From: Xanthoparmelia taractica
Taxonomy: Eukaryota > Ascomycota > Lecanoromycetes > Lecanorales > Parmeliaceae
Assembly (NCBI GenBank): GCA_033085395.1
Contig: JANQBS010000002.1
Coordinates: 310,001-374,000, forward strand
Reading direction: 5' to 3'
DNA length: 64,000 nt
Shown one piece after another: positions 33,977 through 44,095 of the stretch; the first letter of the stretch is position 1; the number at the start of each line of letters is the position of its first letter. The notes below the pieces were generated by a model. It was not told where the DNA came from, made no database searches, and saw only the letters and a list, made by a program, of their open reading frames with translations. The position numbers were made by a program, and so were the translations under genes.

Positions 33977-34894
33977 ATGGCTGCAGGTTCCAAAGCAGCG
34001 GCTGCCCCTCGTCGTGTGTCCAGCTCGCTATCCAAAGTCTCCACACCCCCTACCACCGCTCCCCCTATAGCTACAACGAATGCCAGACCAGTCAAACCAT
34101 CAAAGCCAAGCAAAGTCATCAGCCTTAAATTGTCCAAAGATAAACTCTCCCGCTTCCCTCATGAGCAGATTGCTCGTAAATCGAGCCAGCCGAAGAAGTC
34201 ACCTCTATCGACGTCTACAACTGTGCCCCCTGATGAAGTAGCAACATCTGCGCCGATCAAGTCAGAGCCAGACAGAACACCGACATCCAATGAAAGCGGA
34301 CCTGCATCGTCACCTGTCAAGGATGTCAAGCAAGAAGGCCTGTCAGCTCCAAAGCCCGGCGTAAAGCGAGAGCTTGGGGCTGGCACTGAGAGTGAGGATA
34401 AAGACAAGTCCCAGAATAATCCGAGAAAGAGAGCAAGGCCGTAAGGATCTTCCAATACTCCCACTGCTATCGTCTTTCGGCGTAACTGACCCGTATTCAG
34501 GGAAGGGAGGCCGGATGGTCGCACTGCTGCTGCGAGAATCGCCAAAGGAACATCAGGCTCAGGTGCAGGCACCAGCCACAAACTTGGACCCAAAGCCAAT
34601 CAAGGTGCTATAAATGCCGGACTACGTGCCCTCGACCGGACTGGCAAACCTTGTCGCAAATGGGAGAAAACTGGATTTCGTGTCAAATCGTTCACGGGCA
34701 GGATCTGGGAGATACCGTCTTGGAAGGCCCCAACACCAAAGGCTTTCGGGTCGGATGCCGAGAGTGGACAAGGCACCCCCAATAGCCAGAGTAAAGAAAA
34801 CAGCAGCAGCAACATCGGCAGCGATAAAAGTCCCGCCGTCCACCCCTCCAACATCGGTAGCTCACCAGCTCCTGCAATTGCCATACCTGCCTAG
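33977..34894 (+). CDS. IES4: INO80 complex subunit Ies4
   Basis: Two exons, 33977-34440 and 34501-34894, about 285 residues. The N-terminal half is Ser/Pro/Lys-rich with the family segment KVISLKLSKDKLSRFP (about residues 45-60). The second exon holds the conserved C-terminal block GLRALDRTGKPCRKWEKTGF followed by KSFTGRIWEIPSW, which defines the fungal Ies4 family of the INO80 chromatin remodeller. The 60-nt intron has GTAAGG..ATTCAG and splices in phase (AGG-CC|G-GAA). Start choice: ATG 33977 precedes a typical Ala/Lys start, and the frame is open from 33908 without an upstream ATG. An additional 5' exon cannot be excluded. Confidence 0.82.
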
Positions 34895-36009
34895 CTGCCT
34901 GGAATACCGTGGTCACGTTGTTCCCGACATGTTTGATGCATCATTGTGTGCAATTACTTTGTCAGTGTTTCAAGCATAGCGCGGAGTCTAGGGCATGCAT
35001 CCCCAGGATACTGTTTACTTATGTGTATTTGTTCGAATCGACGCTAAAAGCAGAAAAGCTTGCGAGAATCCTCATCCTGTATTCAACAAATACGGCGTTC
35101 ATTTTTCTTCTTCTCAATGTTCGAGGCCCACCAGCCATGCAACTTGCTTATTCGTCTTACATTTTTGCAAGTGGTGTCCTTCATATTTGCATACAATTAC
35201 AAGGCCTCATACCATCACGGACCGAGTCGCTCGTGCCACAAGCCTATTTATGGTGCTTTTCAACCTATGCCTCTATTTGAGCTGCCAAAACCTTGGGAAG
35301 CCTTTTTGTGCTTCTCCGCGACTTCTGTGAGCTGGACCAGGTACCATCCATCTCGTCCTATGGTTTCGGAACCTCGCTCAAAGGTGCTTAATACTGTAGA
35401 AATTTAGGTTTCTTGTCACGAAAGTAGAAGTGTAAAAGGTACAGTTTGCAACGATCGCACACAGCCCGGGGGTCCAGCTTGTGCTGCGATGCGCACAGGA
35501 TTTCACCGGAGTTGTACATAGAGCTGGATCTACCTTTCTTGTTATCTGAATTCGTCATCAGTGTTGCTTAAATGACCCTGTTCTTTTCGTAGATAGTGAT
35601 AAGGAGGTGCATTCGCCTGACATCGGGGGATGCGGGGATTTGTAGATCCGAGTACCCATTAGAGTACAAATACACAAGTACACTTTCAGTAACGCGAGCT
35701 TCACATCAACACTGCCGGAATCACTCAAGATGAATGATTCCTACCGCTGCTCCTACCTCTCGATCAGAAACTACTCGGGGTACCCTGACAAGATGACAGC
35801 GCAAATCCCGGTATCATAGTTAGCACGAAGGGCGCCTTCGCCTTGGGGTAGCCAACGTCATTCGTTCCACTAATAGCACTGGAAGTTTATACACTTTCAC
35901 AACACTCTCTGGAGATTAGAAAGGGTAGCGTTCTTCTTCAAGAGAATCGAGCTAGGAAGAGAAGTGTGGGTGGATCGGTCACCTGTCCTCCCGACACAGG
36001 AGCCTGGAA
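34895..36009. other. Intergenic, 1.1 kb
   Basis: Downstream of Ies4 and upstream of Gid1. Only overlapping short plus-strand frames (about 110-120 codons near 34909-35407), with no domain or codon-pattern support. Presumably 3' UTR and promoter. Confidence 0.4.
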
Positions 36010-38316
36010 ATGACCAACGAAGGCTCGCCTGGAGCTCCACACCTCTCGTACTCGAACCCAACCTCAGGTATTATGCCACGGCGATCTTCTTACGCATCAG
36101 TAGCCGCCGGAACAGCAGGTCACTCATCCAATTCAGGGCATCTACCGCGCATAGTGAATACAAATTCGTATACCCACTCCTCAAGCTTAGATCAGCCATC
36201 AAGGATATCTCAGCCAACCTCTGATTCTGATATGCGTGTGGAAGGAGAGATGGAAATACCAAGCTCGTGGGGAAGAAGGGGTAGCTTCTCAAATCCGCGA
36301 TTCTCGAGTCAAAGCTACGGTTCAACCGGCAGTGGAGGCATATTGGGATTCTTCGAGCCATCCTATCTCAAAGGGTCAAAGTACATGGAGAAATTGAGAG
36401 CTGCGCATAAGGCCAAGCTGGCAGCTCAGGCCGAGGAGGCGCTTACTCGCTCTTCCAAACCAGGATCTCTTTCCACCAGCTCCAGCAGCGTCAGCCTACA
36501 CAAGATGGCACCATCACATCGCGGTATGACATATGAGATAATTGAACGTCAACCTGAAGTGGAGGATGATGGAGTGACAGCACTACCTTCGAAATGGGCT
36601 GAAACGGACAAGAATGCAGGGCTGGAAATATCAACAGATGGTCAGGATGTCAAATTTGTTGGGCCTTCGAAGACGCTCGACCACGAGGCTGCTTCTACGA
36701 GATCAGACAACCCAATGCCCTCGCAATGCGGCATCTATTACTATGAAGTCAGCATAATATCGAAAGGCAAGGAGGGCATGATTGGAGTTGGATTTTCTGG
36801 CGCCAGTGTATCGTTGGAGAAGCTCCCGGGCTGGGAGCCAGAGAGCTGGGCATACCATGGAGATGATGGGAAGTCATTCTGTGCTCACACTCAGGGCAAG
36901 CCGTATGGTCCTACATTTACGTCTGGTGACGTAATAGGATGTGGTGTTAATTTTATGAAGGGCTGCGCCTTCTTTACGAAGAATGGGGTCTTTCAGGGTA
37001 AGTGAGTCTATGCCAGCTTGCCATTCCATGCTAAATCAACGTGAAGGCAATGCATTTCGGGACCTCAGAGATGTCAAGGTTTACCCATCGGTGGGGATGA
37101 AACGGCCACACGCACATCTTAGTGTCAATTTTGGACAAAAACCTTTCATGTTTGATATAGATCGAATGGTCTCGGTACGTACGACTTCTGTATTAACGTG
37201 GTGGGCAAGACACTCACAAGTAGTAGCGCGAGAGACAAAGCATTATCGACGAGGTCAACGCCGCCGACGTATCGAGTCTGCATCCGACGCTGAATAAAGA
37301 TGAGCTATGCAAGGCACTGGTGGCTCAGTACCTTTCCCACGATGGCTATGTGGAAACGGCGAGAGCGTTTGCAAATGAGGTACGAGCAGAAGCAAGAGCG
37401 CTGAAAGGCACACCTGAACCGAAATTGGAGGGCTACTTGTCTATGGAAGAAGACCACGATGCTATGAATCGGCAGCGTAAGGTTCAACCCAATTGGTACA
37501 CGAGATCGATACATTAATTAAGCCTCAGAAATCCGCACTGCCATCCTTGACGGCGACATTGACAAAGCCATCAAACTCACCAACGCCTTCTACCCGCAAG
37601 TGCTACAAGACAATCCCCAAATCTATTTCAAACTCCGGTGCCGCAAGTTTATAGAGATGATGCGCCAAAGTACTGACGTCCTGGACAATTCAACACCGAA
37701 GCAGGCCAAGTCAACGACCACAAACGGCCACTCAACAGCAGTCTCGGATGACGGGTTTGAAGCCGACATGGATCTGGATGAGCCTATCACAAGCAGAAAT
37801 GACGGTCGTCACAACAATGACGATTGGGACAGGATGGATACGGAAGAAAGCGTGGGAGGGGAGAATTGGGGCTTGAAGTATCAGACCTTGCTGGAGGTGA
37901 TAATACGGTACGGGCAAGAGCTGAAGCATGAATTCAAGGACGATCGGAGCCCGTACGTAACGGAGACTTTTACAGACATATTCTCCATGTTCTCGTACCC
38001 AGATCCGAGGAAGAGTCCGCAGGGGAGATTACTGGAGAGTGAAGAGAGGGTGCCGGTGGCGGAAGGGTTGAACAGCGCCATTCTGGGTAAGTTTGTTTTT
38101 CTCGGTTGAGGCGTGAAGCTATTGTCGGAAGGGGGGGCAACAAGGATGCTGACAAATGGGACTACAGTGTCGCTCGGCAAGTCATCGTCGACGGCAGTGG
38201 AACGGGTGTACAAAGAAACGGTAGTGCTAGTAGATGTGATGAGCGAGGATGGCGGGCCGGGTGCATTCATCAACGTGAGCCAGTTGCTGCAGTCGAGTAG
38301 AGATTCGTGGCAGTAA
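36010..38316 (+). CDS. Gid1/RanBPM-type subunit of the GID/CTLH ubiquitin ligase
   Basis: Five exons: 36010-36997, 37047-37174, 37227-37476, 37529-38086 and 38168-38316, giving 690 residues. Domain order: a low-complexity Ser-rich N-terminus; a SPRY domain at about residues 200-365 (GIYYYEVSII, GMIGVGFSG, WAYHGDDGKSFCAH, GDVIGCGVNF); a LisH motif at about 390-420 (DELCKALVAQYLSHDGYVET); a CTLH segment (IRTAILDGDIDKAIKL, then IYFKLRCRKFIEMM); and a C-terminal CRA region (KYQTLLEVIIRYGQELKHEF). This is the architecture of RanBP9/10 and yeast Gid1/Vid30, a scaffold of the E3 ligase that degrades gluconeogenic enzymes. All introns are 49-81 nt with GTAAG/GTACG donors and rejoin conserved motifs. 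An acidic insert at about residues 510-545 is variable. Confidence 0.92.
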
Positions 38317-39334
38317 AGTAAGGTAGTGACAAATCTTTCCCTTTTTATTTTTTCGGAGCGAGGGGAGTCATATGGAGAATACCTAAAGTAGCATGGATAA
38401 CAAATTGGAGCGAGGAGGTTGTTTTTTTTTTTTTTTTCCTTCTCTTTTTTTCCTTTTCCTGTTTTACCTTTTTTACCTTTTTTTATGAAGTTGGTGGTGT
38501 AGTGTGTTGCCCATCTAGGCTTCTTTAGCGAGTAATACCTGGATTGGGAGAATGAAGAGTTGGGATGGCTCAGAGAGTTGTGTAGATAGATACTGCATCT
38601 GAACAAGAAATTACCTTTTTCCATCTTTCCATCTTTGTGACACGAAGTGATAGTCATCGGAAGAGCCTTATTCCAAGGCAGCCGCTCGGTCAGTCGCCTA
38701 AAAGTTGAAAAGAGGCGGGGACCCAGGGGAGAGGAAGAAGGTGGAATAAGGTACCAATTTAAGATGATTTGGGCCCGGGAATCTGACCCATCCGGTGGTT
38801 TATTAAAGGGCTTAGATCGGGAATTGGTGGCAAATCTAAGGTTAGGTACCCAACCCAAACCTAACGGCCTTCCCTAAAGTATTTCTTCTTTTTCTTCTTT
38901 TCGCTTTTCTTTCGCTTCTCTCTTCCATACAGCCGAGGAGCAAGTACAAAAGTAGTCTACCGGGCAACACTTTCCGGCAAGCCCAATCATCCGGTCTATT
39001 TCAAAAACACTAATACAGATACTTCCATTGCATCATACTTTTCTTGGTCTCCTCTCAACCTGTTGCACCACTTCTTCTTCTTCGCCTTCGTCTCTCCAAG
39101 GTATTCTTCTTACCTGACATTATTACTCTGTCATGGCTTGCGAGTATGGTGTATATTATATATATATCCCCCCCTCTCTTTTCATCCATTAGCCTGCATG
39201 TACTTTTACTTGTACATCACTACATCTACTTACTTGCATTCTTTTTCATCTACCTTTCTTTCTACGGTTATTTGAGCAAAAATACCTTATTGTATTATCA
39301 ATTTATATTGTTTCGGTTAGAGAGAAGAATCGTC
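38317..39334. other. Intergenic, pyrimidine-rich, 5' region of MFS gene
   Basis: About 1 kb between Gid1 and the MFS transporter. It contains a T16 run at 38422-38437 and a strongly C/T-rich leader (38880-39330) typical of fungal promoters and 5' UTRs, with a short TA repeat near 39162. An ATG at 39146 is in frame with the transporter and would add 63 mostly hydrophobic residues. I consider it unlikely to be used. Confidence 0.5.
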
Positions 39335-41199
39335 ATGGCTCGGGATATCTTGGCGTGGAGACGGAGAGATACCACCGAAGCACCGCCTCTGTTGCAATAT
39401 AGATCGTCTTATTGGTTCATATTGACCACTGTTTCCTTTGCTGTCTTTACCGTACGTCTAATCATAACCTTACCTTGTGTTTCAATGTCAACAAAAACCG
39501 TTGGGGCGAAAAATCCAGACTAATATTCCCTTTCTCGGTTACTTTAGGACATTTTTCTGTACGGCATTGTAAGGCAACGTCCCCATTGATTACATACGTT
39601 CTTGGCGCTGTTAGCGGGTTTTTTTTCTTACCATCCTTTCTGCAGATTGTGCCAGTGATACCCTTTGCATTGACCACCCGTGTTGGTGTGCCCGAACAAG
39701 ATGGTACGTCTCGCAACCCGTTCCTCACCCAAAGCTTTTCTGATGTTTAACCCCCGTCATTGACAGTCCAACACTGGGTCTCCGTCCTCCTCGCCGTCTA
39801 CGGCGCATCTCTCCTTGGTGCTTCCCGTATGTGTGCCCTTCCCCGGCCGTCCATCCCCCATTCGCCGACAGCAGACTGAACTCTGGCAGCCATATGTGGT
39901 TATCTCGCCGACCACACGCCCTCCCGGCGCCTTCCCCTCCTGATCGGACTCCTCGCCCTCTTCGGTTCCACTCTCCTCCTCTGTCTCGGCACCACTCTCG
40001 TTCTCCTCGTCGTCGGCCGCTTCTTGCAAGGCCTTTCCGCCGCCATCGTCTGGACCGTCGGTCTGGCGCTTCTGGCCGACACGGTAGGCCCTCAGTCGGT
40101 CGGCCAGGCGATGGGTTACGTGACGATGAGTATGTCCGTAGCGATCCTCGTAGCGCCCATGTTGGGCGGAGCCGTGTACGCCCGAGCCGGGTACTATAGC
40201 GTCTTTTACATGGCGTTTGGGTTGATTGTCCTGGACATCATCTTCCGGGTCGTGCTGGTGGAGAAGAAAACCGCCCAGCAATGGACGCCGGCGTCGACGA
40301 GCGCGCAGGCCGCACCTTTGCCCTCGCCCGTCCTCCACGACGAAGAAAAATCCCCGTCCGACCCTTCAACGTCTCCCCCAGCGCCTCACCAAACAACCAC
40401 CACACTCCCCACACCACCCAGCACAGCCGACTCATCAGCATCATCGCAACCATCCTTCATCTTCTCACCCGCCAAACAACCCCCCACCACCCCCCCCACC
40501 ACCCCCGCCCCAACCCCCGCACCAATCCTCACCCTCCTCACCTCCCGCCGCCTCCTCGCCTCCCTCTTCTGCACCCTCGTCCAATCCACCCTCCTCACAT
40601 CCTGGGACGCCGTCCTCCCCCTCCACGTCCACGCCCTCTTCACCTGGTCCTCCACAGGCGCCGGCCTCATCTTCCTCCCCCTCATCCTCCCCTCCTTCAT
40701 CTCCCCCCTAATCGGCCACTGGAGCGACAAGCGCGGTCCCCGCGTCCCGACAGCCCTCGGCTTCTTCCTCGCCATCCCTTTCCTCGTCGCCCTCCGCGCC
40801 GTCAATCACGCGGGGATCGAACAAGTGGCGCTGCTGTCGGCGTTACTGGCGTGCCTGGGCGTCGCGCTCAGCATGGCCATGACGCCTTTGCTCGCAGAGG
40901 TCACGTACATCGTCACTCTCAAGGAACTGTCGCATCCGGGTATCTTTGGACAGCGGAGCGCGAACGCGACGGCGTACGGGCTCTTTAATACGGCGTTCGC
41001 GGGGGGGTTGCTGGTGGGGCCGCTGTGGGGCGGGTTCGTGATGCAGGCGTCTGGGTGGGGCACCATGGGGTGGACGTTGGGGGTGCTGGCGCTGGGTGGG
41101 GGGATGGTGGCGGCGTTGTTGGTGGGCGGGTGGGTTGGTGGGAAGGGTGGGTGGGGGTTTGGGAAGAAGAGTCAGAGGGAGGAGGTGGGTGAGGTGTAA
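39335..41199 (+). CDS. MFS transporter (DHA1-like)
   Basis: Membrane transporter of the major facilitator superfamily. Five exons: 39335-39451, 39548-39568 (a 21-nt microexon, DIFLYGI), 39646-39703, 39767-39826 and 39890-41199, giving 521 residues. The first half includes the motif A-like loop ICGYLADHTPSRR and LVVGRFLQGLSAAIVWTV, followed by GYVTMSMSVAILVAPMLGG. A cytoplasmic loop of about 100 residues rich in Pro, Thr and Ser separates the halves (encoded by C-rich DNA at 40290-40520). The second half has PLIGHWSDKRGPR (second motif A) and six more hydrophobic segments. It resembles the VMAT/DHA1 drug:H+ antiporters. The substrate is unknown. GC content in the last exon is much higher than in neighbouring genes, with near-exclusive C at third positions in places. 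Confidence 0.86.
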
Positions 41200-41671
41200 A
41201 GGTACGGGCGTGGTGGGCGAGGTGTGAGTGGTTTTTTTCCGGGATTATAAGGGACATGTGGTATGGTAAAGGGCAAGCATGAGCGTGTGCACTTCTGGCG
41301 CTTTGCGGGCTGGGTCTGGGTGGTACACTGGTTGCATCTTGGGCTTGGATGGCACACACGTTTTGCATTTGGCGCTTCGGAGGTTGGTTGGTTGGGTGGC
41401 ACATCGACTTTTCATTGGATCTGGTTGGAAGGCTTTCCTCTATATCTTCGCTTCCTTCCTTCCTTTCATCAGTATAAGCATGAAAGCTTTTCATAGCACA
41501 TTACACACACACTCTGTCTTTCTCGGGGGCACCAACCCACGGCAATCAAACTGCGTCTGTCTGTCTGTCCAACATTTCCACAGATACCTCATTCTCTCTC
41601 GCGTTTCGTTTTTGTCTTCTCTACTATACCGGTCTTTCTTTCCCGTAGCCTGCATCTCTCTCCCTTCCTCA
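41200..41671. other. Convergent 3' region between MFS and IMPDH genes
   Basis: The two genes point toward each other. The 470 bp holds both 3' UTRs. No gene supported. Confidence 0.5.
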
Positions 41672-43576
41672 TCACGAATACAACTTTTTATCGAAGCTAT
41701 GCAGCCCGTGCACATTCCCCTCCGCCTGCGCGCTCACAGTCCGTAACTCAAACCGCACCTTGCCGTCCCGGACATCTCGTCTCAGCTCCCCCAAACTCTT
41801 CACACCGATATCCTGCAAACTGTGCTGCAGCCCGGCCTGAAGATACGGCACGAATTTGGTCACGGATCCTCGGTCCAGCACGCTCCCCGACACGCCCTGA
41901 GCAACAAGTAATCGGTCGCCCTCGCTAAAGTACCGAGCCGTGCCGGCGTTGGACTGTTTGGAGGTCTTGGTGACCGTCCCTGCGTTCTTGTCCTCCATGG
42001 CGTCGATGCTGCCCATGCCTCTGTAGGCTTTGACGAGTTGCCCTTCGCGGCTGACGAAGTAGCTCCCGGGCGATTCCGTCGTGCCGGCCAACAGCCCTCC
42101 CATCATCACTGTGCTTGCGCCCAAGGCGAGACCCTTGACAATGTGTCCCACGTTCTGTATCCCACCATCCGCAATGCAGGGAACGCCAAACTTCGCCGCG
42201 AAGCCCGAAACATTGAAGACGGACGCAGCCTGCGGGCGGCCCACCGCCATGACTTCTTGCGTTATGCACGCCGAGCCGGAACCCATGCCGATTCTCAGTC
42301 CATCCACACCGGCGGCAATCAGGGAGGCGGCTTGTGCAATGGTGACGACGTTGCCCCCAATTACGTCCAGAGCGGGATGTTCCTTCTTGATGTATTTGAT
42401 CATCTTGATCTGGAAGATGGAATTGCCTTGCGAGGAGTCGAGGACGACAATGTCAAGACCCGCATCTGCGAGCGTCTTCAGTCGTTCTCTATCTTCTGGT
42501 CGTGTCCCGATCGCAGCGGCGCAGATAAGTTGCTTCGAGTGCGGAAGCTTAGAGGCGAGAGGGTAGTGTAGGTTTTTCATTAAGTCGGAGCGGGAGAGAA
42601 GGGATATTAAGTGATTATTGGTAGGGTCGACGATAGGGAGTTTGCCCTTCTTGGACTTGGAGAGAACGGCGTTAGCTTCGGTGAGTGTGGTGCCAGAGGG
42701 GGCGGTGACGAGGTCCGTGGACATGACGGTTGTGACAGGGTCAGAGAGATTAGGGTGGAATTGGATATCGCGAGTCGTTATCATGCCGATGAGGGGCGAG
42801 CTGAGAGAGCCGTTCTCTGTTGATAGTCAGCTTCAGGGGCCTTTTCTCATTGGTAGCAACAGAAATCAATTTCGGCTTTTTTCTCATAGGGTTGAAGAAT
42901 GTGTCTCCGCAGTACGATGGGATCGTTTTGGATGAACGAAAGTTATTTGTATTTGTTTAATAATCATAGAAAGGTAGACAGCGAACGGCGTGGTTGCAAC
43001 CGGGAAGACTGACCGGTGACTGGAAATCCACCAAATCCCCACTTCTCCTTCAGTGCCTTCGCCTCTCCCACGGTTGTCTTCGGTGAAAGCACGACGGGGT
43101 CCAGAATGAAGCCATTTTCGAATCGCTTGACCTTTCGCACCATCTCTGCTTGATCGTCTGCACTGCAGTTATGATGAATGACTCCTAACCCTCCCAGTAA
43201 GGCCATGTGGATTGCCATCGAGTGTTCTGTTACTGTGTCCATGGGAGAAGAGACTAGAGGTGTTTTGAGGGTGATTCGCTTGGTGACCGGGGTGTCCAGA
43301 GCGACATCTGCAGCGGCAAAGCCTGGCATGAGAGATCAGCAAGCGAGTCCGCGACTATAGAAGTCTGTAAATACCAATGTAGCCAGGAAGTATCAGGAAG
43401 TCGTTATATGTCAAGCCGCCGTTGATCTTAGAGTCCAAGAGTGTCTTTGCGTCGAGACCATCAGCACCCGAGTACTCATCGCGGAGCATTTCGAGTGCTT
43501 TTGTGTGGTCCAGGATCTTCTGCTCCGGCAATAGCTGCGAGCTGCCATTGCTCGAGTCCCCATTGGTGAGGGTCAT
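41672..43576 (-). CDS. Inosine-5'-monophosphate dehydrogenase
   Basis: NAD-dependent oxidation of IMP to XMP, the rate-limiting step of GMP synthesis in the cytosol. Three exons: 43375-43576, 43014-43322 and 41672-42816, giving 551 residues. Motifs: GGLTYNDFLILPGYI|GFAAADVAL across intron 1; VSSPMDTVTE; HHNCSADDQAEMV; then two CBS regulatory domains (about residues 115-235, including GKLPIVDPTNNHLISLLSRSD). Next come IVVLDSSQGNS, DVIGGNVVT, the active-site loop GMGSGSACITQE with the catalytic Cys, IADGGIQNVGHI, and the flap GTARYFSEGDRLLVAQGVSG. The ending SFDKKLYS is typical of fungal IMPDH. Introns are GTATTT..GCCAG (52 nt) and GTCAGT..AACAG (197 nt). It appears to be the housekeeping gene; no duplication is visible in the window. 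Confidence 0.95.
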
Positions 43577-44095
43577 GGTGGGAATTAACTGTCGTTGATT
43601 TTTAATATATAGACAGTGAGGTCTGAGAGATTTGATTGGAATATAGTCAACTAATACCTTCAGACAAAGAGGTTATGTTGACGGGTTGAAGTTGCCTTCT
43701 CCCAAGAGAGAAAAGAAGAAGAAAAAAGAGAGAAGATTTGAACAGTTCGGTAAACTCGAGATTTTGAGTGGGGGTTCTGGGTCTTGGCACGCTCAATTCG
43801 GGAGAGCTAAATAAAGTTTTGGGTTTAGCGGGAAAAATGTAAACAATGAAGGTCAACATCGCGGTCTACTCCTCTACTCTATGCGCAAAGTGATAGTCAA
43901 CCACCAACGATGCAGGAAGCCTGCGCTTTGGATTGCGGAAAAAGATGTTGAGGAAACGACCATAACAATCGCGTTACCTGAGTGAACAATTGCCATTGTC
44001 AGAACATTTAGGCGAGGAATGCATGTGTCAATCTCCATTCAGCAGGAAGGATCTACCGGGCATTCGATGACGGAAAGAGATCGCAGTTGACCGCC
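43577..44095. promoter_or_regulatory. Divergent promoter region of IMPDH and IQGAP genes
   Basis: 519 bp between two divergently oriented start codons. Contains a purine-rich run near 43703-43735 on the plus strand. No specific binding site identified. Confidence 0.45.

Noticed and set aside
40226..40988. Pro/His-rich plus-strand frames of 161 and 235 codons
   Set aside because: They are out-of-frame readings of the C-rich MFS coding exon.
41672..43576. IMPDH as a self-resistance gene of a biosynthetic cluster (mycophenolic-acid type)
   Set aside because: It looks like the normal single housekeeping enzyme with standard active-site motifs, is surrounded by core genes, and the only PKS is 21 kb away, of the wrong (reducing) type and dead.
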